A DNA stretch of 46,249 bases from Spirochaetes bacterium ADurb.Bin133 (GTDB taxonomy: Bacteria > Spirochaetota > GWE2-31-10 > MWDO01): contig MWDO01000022.1 of the NCBI GenBank assembly GCA_002070605.1, positions 1-46,249 on the forward strand, given 5' to 3'. Under the pieces are notes generated by a model. It was not told where the DNA came from. It ran no database searches and was given only the letters and a program-made list of their open reading frames with translations. Shown piece by piece: positions 22,517-30,852 of this stretch. Made by a program: the position numbers and the translations under genes. Position 1 is the stretch's first letter, and every line of letters begins with the position of its first letter.

Positions 22517-25369
22517 ATGGAAAAAAATATGGCGCTTGAAGGTAAAAAAATATTTAGAGTAAGATGGCAACTATTATTTGTTATACTTCCAATTTCAATT
22601 ATTCCATTAATAATTATAGTGTACGTCTCTTCAAACAGAATATATCGACACATAGCGTCGAAAGAGATAGAATTTTATTCTTCGGTAATTTCTCAAATAT
22701 CATATAACGCGGACGCTTTGATTAATCAAAGTTCTTTATCTATACATGAAATTTCTAATATGGACAATTTTAAGAAATTGTTAAACGCGCCCCCTTTTAA
22801 ATCTGCGATGGAAGAAGCCGAGTTTTACGGAGAAACAAGGGAATTTGAAGCCGACACTCCGCCGGGAAGTATAAGAAGAGCAATTTACACAAAATTAAAC
22901 GGCGATTTTTTTTATATAGAGCTGGACAGGAAATCTTTTTTAACAAATACGGATTATAAACTAAATTTTTTTAGTTTGACCTCGATTACGATAAACGTAC
23001 AAAATCTTATAAACGATCCTTTGTTTCTTGAACTAGATAAAAACCCCGATAAGAAATTCTCTATCGGGAAATTAAGCGATAGCTCCGCGGTAGGTTACGA
23101 TTCCGACAAGAGAGCCGCTATTATATTTCCATGCGCTTACGACAATAATAAAAGTATTACAAAATTCATCGTTTATATGTTTCATAAAAATAGTTTTGAG
23201 AATTTTTATAACGATATTGAAAATTTAAAAATCGGGACTCTGTTTTTCCTTGATAAAAACGACAAATTAATTCTAAAAAATCACCCCGATTCTAACGACG
23301 ATTACAATTACGATTACGATAAGAAAAGTTATATTTACGATAAAACCGTAACCGAAGAGGGCAATATGACTTTTAACGACTATCAGAATTTGTTGACGGA
23401 CGAAGAGGTATTAAAACAAACGGAAATATCAAGATTTCTTGATCCCGACAACTACGCGTATCGGGAAACATTTAGTTTCTTGTCGTATAATGATTTAAAA
23501 AGCAAAGTTATTAAATATAAAAATAAAAAGTATTTTGTCATTAATGAATTTTCTATAAATTCTGAATTCAAATATTTGTTTTTTCTGCCGATATATCATA
23601 CTCAAAAACCGATCTTTAGACTTATAATTTTTATAGTACTATTCACTTTTTTGTTAATCATAGTCGTTACTTATGCAAGTATCCTCCTTAGTAAATATAT
23701 AACCGATCCTATAAAAGAATTAATAATTGTGGCGCAAAAAATTGCGATGGGAAATTATAAGGTAAAACCAATCTACATTAAATCAAATAACGAAATACGA
23801 TTGTTGCAAATAGCTTTCAATAAGATGATCAAAGAGATAAATGAAAATACTGAAAATTTGGAGAAGAAGGTGTCGGAAAGAACAGAGGCTTTACAGATAG
23901 CAAATCAGGAGAAAACTCAATATTTTATTAATCTCACTCATGAAACTAAAACGCCGCTGACATTAATCAAAAATTATCTTGATAAATACATAAAATCCCA
24001 TTCGACCGACGAAGATATTATGGTAGTAAAGCAAAACGTCGATAAATTGCTTAGAGATATGATTAATCTACTCGACGTAGAAAAACTCTCAAGGAATCAG
24101 TTGTTTTACGACAACGAAACTTCTGTTAATATATCGGAAATAATTAATTACAAAATAAAAATTTTTAGCGAATACGCGTCCCAAAAACAGATAAGTCTAT
24201 CCGGAGAGGTTGAGCCTTCGTTATTTGCGAAGGGGGATCCGGCGGCGTTTGATAGAATTGCAAATAATTTGATAGAAAATTCTATAAAATATACCAATCC
24301 CAACGGCTCTATTTTTGTATCCGTCAAAAAAGAAGAGGATAAAATATTATTTACAGTTTCGGATACGGGTATTGGAATATCGGAAGATCAAATTAAGTTT
24401 TTATTTAAACCTTATCGTCAACTTTCTTCTTCCAAGAGAAACATTCAAGGAATAGGAATGGGATTATGTATAGTAAAAAAAATTGTCGAAAGTCTCGGCG
24501 GAGAAATATCGGTAGATTCCGAGTTGGGAAAGGGCTCTAAGTTTACGGTTAAATTAACGGAATGTTTGGGAAAAAATGTTACGATAGCCGATAATACGGC
24601 GATTTATAATAGCAAACCTGATTTTAATCAAGGGTATGGCGATTTATCGGAATATGAGTTTAATGAAAAAATGAAATCTATTTTAGTAGTAGACGACAAT
24701 AAAGATATATTAAAATTATTACAGACGAGCTTGTCGGATAAATATAACGTTTTATTGGCTACCGGCGGCGAAGAGGCGATACGAAAATTAGAGCGCTCCG
24801 TTAAACCGGAATTAATCATTTCGGACGTAATGATGGACGGTCTGAACGGCAACGAACTGCTTTCTAAGATAACGCTAAACGAAGAACTTAAAGATATTCC
24901 TTTTGTTTTTTTGACCGCCAAAACTTCGGGCGAAGAAAAAATAAAAGGCCTTGCGGCGGGCGCTTTGGATTATATTTTTAAACCCTTTGAAATGGACGAG
25001 GTCTGCGCAAAAGTAGATTCTATTATAAGGAATAAAGAGGCGCAAAATAAAAAAAACGTTAGAGAGTTTGAGAAAAAAATATCCTCAATGTTGTCAAACA
25101 ATAATCCCGTAGAACGGGAGATCGATATAGAAGCGGCGGTCGAGGGTAAAGATTTGAAATTAAAGTCTTTTGAAACGTTATGTCTGGATTATAAAATTTC
25201 AAATAAAGAAAAAGAAGTTATTAAACACATATTGAACGGTTTATATAACAAAGAAATAGCGGATATTTTAAACATTTCTTTGAAAACTGTGGAATTTCAT
25301 ATTCATAACATCTATAATAAACTTGATATTCACAATAGAATAGAATTAATTAAAATATTTAAAATTTGA
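22517..25369 (+). CDS. Membrane hybrid histidine kinase with receiver and C-terminal LuxR-type DNA-binding domain
   Basis: 950 residues. Order: TM1 (about 18-39), extracytoplasmic sensor of about 325 residues without a recognised ligand motif, TM2 (about 368-393), HAMP (to about 445), HisKA with H475 in INLTHETKTP, HATPase (NLIENSIKYTNPNG; SDTGIGIS; GIGMGLCIVKKI), receiver with D770 in IISDVMMDG and KPF lysine, and a LuxR/GerE HTH (about 890-950: SNKEKEVIKHILNGLYNKEIADILNI). All catalytic residues appear present. Sensor, kinase and transcription factor are in one chain, so it must bind DNA from the membrane or after proteolysis. The next gene is a lipoprotein with its own promoter, a candidate target. 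Confidence 0.9.
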   Translation: MEKNMALEGKKIFRVRWQLLFVILPISIIPLIIIVYVSSNRIYRHIASKEIEFYSSVISQISYNADALINQSSLSIHEISNMDNFKKLLNAPPFKSAMEEAEFYGETREFEADTPPGSIRRAIYTKLNGDFFYIELDRKSFLTNTDYKLNFFSLTSITINVQNLINDPLFLELDKNPDKKFSIGKLSDSSAVGYDSDKRAAIIFPCAYDNNKSITKFIVYMFHKNSFENFYNDIENLKIGTLFFLDKNDKLILKNHPDSNDDYNYDYDKKSYIYDKTVTEEGNMTFNDYQNLLTDEEVLKQTEISRFLDPDNYAYRETFSFLSYNDLKSKVIKYKNKKYFVINEFSINSEFKYLFFLPIYHTQKPIFRLIIFIVLFTFLLIIVVTYASILLSKYITDPIKELIIVAQKIAMGNYKVKPIYIKSNNEIRLLQIAFNKMIKEINENTENLEKKVSERTEALQIANQEKTQYFINLTHETKTPLTLIKNYLDKYIKSHSTDEDIMVVKQNVDKLLRDMINLLDVEKLSRNQLFYDNETSVNISEIINYKIKIFSEYASQKQISLSGEVEPSLFAKGDPAAFDRIANNLIENSIKYTNPNGSIFVSVKKEEDKILFTVSDTGIGISEDQIKFLFKPYRQLSSSKRNIQGIGMGLCIVKKIVESLGGEISVDSELGKGSKFTVKLTECLGKNVTIADNTAIYNSKPDFNQGYGDLSEYEFNEKMKSILVVDDNKDILKLLQTSLSDKYNVLLATGGEEAIRKLERSVKPELIISDVMMDGLNGNELLSKITLNEELKDIPFVFLTAKTSGEEKIKGLAAGALDYIFKPFEMDEVCAKVDSIIRNKEAQNKKNVREFEKKISSMLSNNNPVEREIDIEAAVEGKDLKLKSFETLCLDYKISNKEKEVIKHILNGLYNKEIADILNISLKTVEFHIHNIYNKLDIHNRIELIKIFKI

Positions 25370-25421
25370 GATTGTTTTTAAAGAGCTCGATTCTTTATAA
25401 CAAACTTTTTTTACAAAATAT

Positions 25422-25450
25422 TTGAATTCTTCCTTATAAAGAGATATAAT
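25422..25450 (+). promoter_or_regulatory. Promoter of the lipoprotein/outer-membrane protein operon
   Basis: TTGAAT, exactly 17 bases, TATAAT, 90 bases before the start codon; the leader is long enough to hold regulatory sites. Confidence 0.6.
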
Positions 25451-25539
25451 CAAACTTAATATCGACGGTATCTTAGAATACAGAGAGGAATTTAAACTCT
25501 GGGCGTTTGATTTTATTTTTTTAAGTAAAAGGAGTTTGT

Positions 25540-27735
25540 ATGTCGTTAAAAAAGTTAGCCGGTTTTGCGTCGCTTGTTATAACCGTATTGACAATTTTGT
25601 TTGGTTGCGCGATAGATAAAGTTATGCAAGTCGCAAAGAACCCTGTTTTACCTTCGTGGGAATGGCAGGTTATCGCTCCTATATTTCAAAAAGAATTAAG
25701 AATCAACCATTTGCTTTTTGATGAGAATAAAATAGATATAAAATCGATAATTAAAGACAGTTTTCCCGGCGGCGGGGCTGAGTTTAGAAGTAATCTGGAC
25801 GATGGAACTTATGAAATTTCGTTCAAATACGAATTTCCAAGTTACGAAGGATTATCGAGCGTCGATCTAAAAAGAGATATACTCAATACTTTTACTAACG
25901 AATCTTTTTCTTACGATAGTACTATTCCTCAGTATGAATACGCCGGGGCGTACTGGCCCGTCCCAAAAGATTTAGATAAAATAGACGATAATTCCGGCGA
26001 CGATAAAATTACATACAACCTCTTCTCGGAAAACAGTCTAATTGAAAATCTAACGATCGATCTAACAAAGGCTAGTATAGAAAAGGATATAAACGGCGAC
26101 GGCTCGGACGACATACTGTTTAAGGGGATTAAAGACGAACAGTCGAAAATTATCTTAAAATATTCATTAACTGAAAATAATAACGTAGTGTCCGGCGTTC
26201 TTGAAAACGGAGATATTTGCGAAATATATTTGCAAATGGAAGGTAAACCGATCGCTTTTGAGCTAAAAACTTCTCCGGACGATGCGAACGACGACGATTA
26301 TACTAAGTTTGATCTAAACGGTAAGACCGACGAACTGGTTTATGTCGGAAAGTTTCCATGTCCTTTATATTTTAACGGAGCCGCGGGAGATATTGATTAT
26401 AGCGAATATAAAATCGAAGACTTCTATTTTAGTTTGAATTGCGTAGATACGTCGAGCGACTCCATTTATCATACGAATAATGTTTTAAAACTCAGAATAA
26501 CTTCCGAAATTTGTTTCAGCGACAAGCTTGCGGTTATAGGGGTTTTTTATCCGATGACGTTTGATTTGGGATTTGATAATATGGACGAATTTAACGATTT
26601 GACCTCTTTTTTAGACAGGACCGTCGACGAGAACGCCTCCGAATTTGAAAAACTCCAAAACCAGCTCTTTTCGTCGATAAGCTTATTAGGATTGTCGATG
26701 AATCTCGACGTTACTAACGATCTTCCTTTTACAATCGATCTTACTAAGATGTTTGATAATACGTTGAACTTCAATAACCTGCCGACTTCTACCAATCAGT
26801 ACCCGATTAATAATATCCCCGACCCCTCGGCGGATACTACTAAAGAAGCCAATTCGGGAATATTCTCTTACTTTGATACCGACGGCGACGGGAAGGTAGA
26901 CTATTATAGCCCTCTATATCCAAAGAATGACGCTAATTTGATCGTCTCAAAAAAGGATGGAAAGACGCCGTCCCATTCAAGAATAGAGCTAAAAGAGGTG
27001 GGAGATTTTTTACAAATAGAGAATACCGATGGCTCAGGCTACGTTTTTGCTAAAAAAATGTTTTTTGGAAGAACGATCGATATACCCGGATCTAACGAGG
27101 AGATATTTTTGGACGTTTCTCAATTTTCAAGAAACGATATTGTTCAATTGGGAGCGGAGATAGTTATACCGTTTTCTATAAAACTTTTTGGAGATTACGA
27201 TACTTTTGATTTGGCTGAAGCTATGGGTATATCTTCAATACCTCAAGTCATAGACGTTAGCAAAAAACTGCCGTTTGAGAAACTGAAAGATATAACGCTC
27301 TATTTAGATATAGAAAACGCTCTTCCTATCGGGATGGAATTTGAAATGTATCTGATAACAGACGCGACTTTAGATACTCGAAAAGATATATCTTTAGCGA
27401 TGAATCAGGATAAAGTCGTAATACATAGCGGAAATCTGTCGTTAAAGCCGGGTAGCGATTCAGTTTATTACGTTACTTCTCGTTCCGATAACGCCGTTAG
27501 ATTTGGCGTGTCGTCGAATTTTACGTATAAAGACGTTAATGGAAATTCAAAAACATATAACGGAGATTTGCTCGCTCTATTAAAAGAATCCAAAACTCTG
27601 TCGATGTCTATGGAATTTAAGATCCGGAATTCGGAAGGGAAGATCGTAACTTTTTCGTCTAATGATTACTTAAAAGTAAACGTTTCTATCGACGGAAACT
27701 TTAAATTTAAAATTCCCGGGCAGGAAAAGGAATAA
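25540..27735 (+). CDS. Large lipoprotein with two calcium-loop-like motifs
   Basis: 731 residues. Lipoprotein signal with lipobox LFGC (C23) after a 20-residue hydrophobic stretch. The rest is Asp/Ser/Asn-rich and probably beta-structured. Two DxNGDGxDD or DxDGDGxxD loops (starting at D183 and D446) resemble EF-hand or thrombospondin type-3 calcium loops. No enzyme motif. AAAAGGAG precedes the ATG. The next gene, 49 bases on, encodes an outer-membrane barrel, so the two may form a surface complex. Family not recognised. Confidence 0.75.
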   Translation: MSLKKLAGFASLVITVLTILFGCAIDKVMQVAKNPVLPSWEWQVIAPIFQKELRINHLLFDENKIDIKSIIKDSFPGGGAEFRSNLDDGTYEISFKYEFPSYEGLSSVDLKRDILNTFTNESFSYDSTIPQYEYAGAYWPVPKDLDKIDDNSGDDKITYNLFSENSLIENLTIDLTKASIEKDINGDGSDDILFKGIKDEQSKIILKYSLTENNNVVSGVLENGDICEIYLQMEGKPIAFELKTSPDDANDDDYTKFDLNGKTDELVYVGKFPCPLYFNGAAGDIDYSEYKIEDFYFSLNCVDTSSDSIYHTNNVLKLRITSEICFSDKLAVIGVFYPMTFDLGFDNMDEFNDLTSFLDRTVDENASEFEKLQNQLFSSISLLGLSMNLDVTNDLPFTIDLTKMFDNTLNFNNLPTSTNQYPINNIPDPSADTTKEANSGIFSYFDTDGDGKVDYYSPLYPKNDANLIVSKKDGKTPSHSRIELKEVGDFLQIENTDGSGYVFAKKMFFGRTIDIPGSNEEIFLDVSQFSRNDIVQLGAEIVIPFSIKLFGDYDTFDLAEAMGISSIPQVIDVSKKLPFEKLKDITLYLDIENALPIGMEFEMYLITDATLDTRKDISLAMNQDKVVIHSGNLSLKPGSDSVYYVTSRSDNAVRFGVSSNFTYKDVNGNSKTYNGDLLALLKESKTLSMSMEFKIRNSEGKIVTFSSNDYLKVNVSIDGNFKFKIPGQEKE

Positions 27736-27784
27736 TAATCAGATTTTCTTATTGGATTTTTATATATAAAACAGAGGATTTAAA

Positions 27785-29266
27785 GTGAAATATAAGGTAT
27801 TATTTTTGTTAAGCGCGATAATGTGCGCCTCAAATTTACAATCAATCAGCTTTATTACAACCGCCGAGTCGATCAGCGGGAATGGGGCGTTCGCGTCGGT
27901 TTCGGAAGGATTTGAGTCAATGCTTTACAATCCTGCGGGGTTATTTTCAACTCCAAAGAAATTCGGTATTAACGTTTTGGGGTCGTACGGCGTCAGATAT
28001 TTTAACAATACGTTTTCAACCGACGATATTTTGAATATTTTTTCTATAGGAGACGTAACTGAAATTTTTAAGAAAAAATCCGAAGATATGAATAGTTATA
28101 ATACAAATTTCGATATGGGATTTGATCTAAGTCTCTTTAATATTTTTGCGTATAAGAAACTTAAAACTTTTAGTTTTGGTTTTTCAATTCAACTAAAATC
28201 AAGCTTTACGGTTACTCTGGGGAAAGAGTTATTCTCCGCTTTCACAAATAAACTTGATTTAACAAATTCTCTGTTTTTTAACGTAAGTTCGACCTTTTCT
28301 CAATATTTGGATCTAACGTATAGTATCTCTACAAGAGCAAAGTTTTTGGAGAAATATATAAAAATATTTGACGAAATTCACGTTGGAGCTACTGGGCACT
28401 TATATTTGCCTACTATTTTTTTAAATATGCAAGGAACGGGCGAGATTTATCATAAAGATCCAAATCCTTTAAGCGACGATTTTATACGGAACGTATATCC
28501 GTTTGGTATAAAAATAGCGTCAAATATTAGTTCTTCAGGGTTAGTTCAGAATGCTCTGGGGTCGTTTGGCTATGTTTTGGACGGAATGGAACGCGATGAA
28601 AAAATGAGTAATATTGCCAAATTATTAAAGCCGTTGCTGTTTAACGGTAAAGTTGGGGGCTTTGGTCTTGGAATTGATATGGGCTTTAGCTTTGTGTTTC
28701 TAAAAAAATTTACCGCCGGATTTGCTATAACAGATTTGGGATTTATTACTTTTCCAAAATCCGCCGCGGGAGAGATTAATTTTGACTTTGATATGACTAA
28801 ACTTTTTTCATCCGATTCTTCGTCCGATAATGAAAATTACAATATTAACGACGATATATCTTCAAACGTTTATCTAAATGAAAACGGCATTACTTGGATG
28901 ACGAATCTCACGATTAGAACCGGAATCGTATGGGAACCTTTTGATAACAAATATTTTGAATTTTTATTAGCTCTTGATTTATCGTTATCGGATTTTAACC
29001 GTCTCTTAAACCCCGGCGAATATATAACCTTTAACCTATCTACCGGAGTAGAATTTACGCCGAAAGTAGGTATAGTAAAATTTCCGTTAAGAAGCGCGTT
29101 TAGTTATAATACGCAAGCTAACGTTCCGTCGTTTTCTATGGGTATGGGCTTGTATGTGGGACCGGTAGAGATGGAAATAGGAATAAAAGGCTTGGAGGCG
29201 CTTATATTAGAATGGGGGGCAAAAGAAATTCAAATAGGTCTTGATTTTAAATTTGAATTTGATTAA
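27785..29266 (+). CDS. Outer-membrane beta-barrel protein (DUF5723/PorV-like)
   Basis: 493 residues from a GTG start. Signal peptide to about residue 20, then ESISGNGAFASVSEGFESMLYNPAGL, the N-terminal signature of FadL/PorV-like barrels in which a surface gene product meets an Asn-Pro-Ala-Gly-Leu turn. The body alternates amphipathic strands and ends in the aromatic strand IQIGLDFKFEFD, typical of barrel insertion signals. Probably partners the upstream lipoprotein; transported substrate unknown. Confidence 0.75.
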   Translation: MKYKVLFLLSAIMCASNLQSISFITTAESISGNGAFASVSEGFESMLYNPAGLFSTPKKFGINVLGSYGVRYFNNTFSTDDILNIFSIGDVTEIFKKKSEDMNSYNTNFDMGFDLSLFNIFAYKKLKTFSFGFSIQLKSSFTVTLGKELFSAFTNKLDLTNSLFFNVSSTFSQYLDLTYSISTRAKFLEKYIKIFDEIHVGATGHLYLPTIFLNMQGTGEIYHKDPNPLSDDFIRNVYPFGIKIASNISSSGLVQNALGSFGYVLDGMERDEKMSNIAKLLKPLLFNGKVGGFGLGIDMGFSFVFLKKFTAGFAITDLGFITFPKSAAGEINFDFDMTKLFSSDSSSDNENYNINDDISSNVYLNENGITWMTNLTIRTGIVWEPFDNKYFEFLLALDLSLSDFNRLLNPGEYITFNLSTGVEFTPKVGIVKFPLRSAFSYNTQANVPSFSMGMGLYVGPVEMEIGIKGLEALILEWGAKEIQIGLDFKFEFD

Positions 29267-29310
29267 AATACTAGAATCATTTTGTATTAAAAGTATATTT
29301 AGGAGGAGTT

Positions 29311-29727
29311 ATGGGAGTCGCAAGAGCGGGTTATTCGGTAAAAGTTCTTAGAGTAATACTCGGCATTTTTTTTATCTTTTTAGGTATAGCCGGAGTTAGC
29401 CCCGATATCGGAGAGGGCTCGTTTTTTCAGTTGTCAAGAAATCATAACGATTTAGAGGTAATTTTTGGTATAGTCGAGATTATATGCGGCGCTCTTCTAC
29501 TATTAGGACTTTTTTTGTTTTTAGGCGCAAACGTCGTAAAATTTGCCGGGGTTGTGGTGTTGATATTTTGGATGATTAGGATTATACTAACAAGATTTGT
29601 GTGGGGTATCAATTTTATATCTAACGGCAACATAAACGTTATTAATATGCTTGAGTGGTTTTTATATCTTAGTTGCGAGTTATTAATATTTACAGCTATA
29701 TGGATTGTTATTCAAAGATACGATTAA
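29311..29727 (+). CDS. DoxX-like small membrane protein
   Basis: 138 residues with four hydrophobic segments (about 8-24, 50-70, 72-92 and 115-135), starting with an Arg/Lys-flanked helix, the layout of DoxX-like proteins. The function of most DoxX relatives is unclear. Strong AGGAGGAG site. It lies 44 bases after the barrel gene on the same strand. Confidence 0.55.
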   Translation: MGVARAGYSVKVLRVILGIFFIFLGIAGVSPDIGEGSFFQLSRNHNDLEVIFGIVEIICGALLLLGLFLFLGANVVKFAGVVVLIFWMIRIILTRFVWGINFISNGNINVINMLEWFLYLSCELLIFTAIWIVIQRYD

Positions 29728-29761
29728 TATTTTAATAAATACGGATAAATTTATATATTAA

Positions 29762-30589
29762 ATGGGCGATTCAATGAAAATACTCTTAATTGGCGATGAA
29801 AAATCTTGCGAATTCTACTCCTTGTATTTAAGCAATAAAGGGGCTGAGGTTTTTAGTATGGTCGACGTTAATTCTACCGTAGATAAACCAAATTTTGTTC
29901 CCGAGATTGCTCTTATCGTAAGCAAGGCTTCAGTTTATTCGATTGTAGATATGATAGAATCTCTAAAATTACAATATCCTGAGTTGTTTATTATGCCCGT
30001 ACTGCAGGAAAAAAATGAAATGATTCTTGACTCTATGTTTCAATCCGGGGTAGAAAAAATATTATTTGACTTTAATCCGGATAGTATTTATAGAGAAATC
30101 CAAAAAATTTACAGTAAAAGAGATGCGTTTTTAGATAAAAAATCAAATAAAAAACTTTATATGATAAATTTCTATGAAAATAAAGATTCCTTCATTATAG
30201 ATATCACCGGTTCTTTGGAAAAAGAAAAAATCGGCGGTTTAAAGTTAATGTTTATGAATTACTTAAATAATAAAATTAATAAATTGAAAAGTATTATTTA
30301 TGTTTTTAATAACGCCGACGAAACCTCGGTAACTTTTCAACCTATATGGATGTTATTTAGGCTTTGGAAAAATTTAGGTATCTCTTATAACAAGATATAC
30401 TATTTAATGTCGTCCGATATGATAAAAGAGTCTATTAGAAATTACGCCTCATTTCTAGGGGTAAAAAACAGCCCAAATCTTATCGAGATAGTCAAAAAGG
30501 TGTACCCGGAAGAAGCTAAAAAAGGGGAGATGGAACTTTTCGACTTCGCCTCCGCCCTCCTGCAAGCTCAAGGCAGGAGAAAGAACTAA
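29762..30589 (+). CDS. Receiver-like domain fused to STAS-like domain
   Basis: 275 residues. The first about 120 residues have the beta-alpha pattern of a response-regulator receiver (MKILLIGDEKSCEFYSLYLSNKG), but the phosphoacceptor position reads ALIVSKAS, so no Asp is present. Residues about 135-245 look like a STAS domain (strand LYMINFYENKDSFIIDITGSL, then helix LKLMFMNYLNNKI). Such a protein would switch by partner binding. The start could be ATG 29762 or ATG 29774; neither has a strong ribosome site. Confidence 0.5.
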   Translation: MGDSMKILLIGDEKSCEFYSLYLSNKGAEVFSMVDVNSTVDKPNFVPEIALIVSKASVYSIVDMIESLKLQYPELFIMPVLQEKNEMILDSMFQSGVEKILFDFNPDSIYREIQKIYSKRDAFLDKKSNKKLYMINFYENKDSFIIDITGSLEKEKIGGLKLMFMNYLNNKINKLKSIIYVFNNADETSVTFQPIWMLFRLWKNLGISYNKIYYLMSSDMIKESIRNYASFLGVKNSPNLIEIVKKVYPEEAKKGEMELFDFASALLQAQGRRKN

Positions 30590-30642
30590 AACGAGAGCTT
30601 TTGACTATGCGACAAATTTGTCTGACAAAACGTTCGCTAAGC

Positions 30643-30792
30643 CTAACCGATGATATCGATATATTGCCCTACCATATCGTCTACGGCGTATACTACGGGT
30701 TCTTCAATCGTCGGAGAGACGGTATAGGCCGGTTCTACCGCTTCGGGATACGTAACGTTATGCGTTGATGAAGTAATTGTAGAAATATCCAT
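30643..30792 (-). CDS. 49-residue acidic small protein
   Basis: ATG preceded by GGAGGCGAAATT, a strong ribosome site. The peptide starts MDISTITSSTHNVTYPEA and is rich in Val, Ile, Tyr, Pro and Glu, with no basic residues apart from one His. It ends VGQYIDIIG. It fills most of an otherwise empty 263-base gap, 60 bases downstream of the murE-like gene on the same strand. No family recognised; its start recalls short motility-associated YjfB-like peptides only loosely. Confidence 0.6.
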   Translation of the reverse strand: MDISTITSSTHNVTYPEAVEPAYTVSPTIEEPVVYAVDDMVGQYIDIIG

Positions 30793-30852
30793 AATTTCGC
30801 CTCCATAATATAAAAGATAATACCGGTTTATTAAAAAGTCAAATTTTATGAG

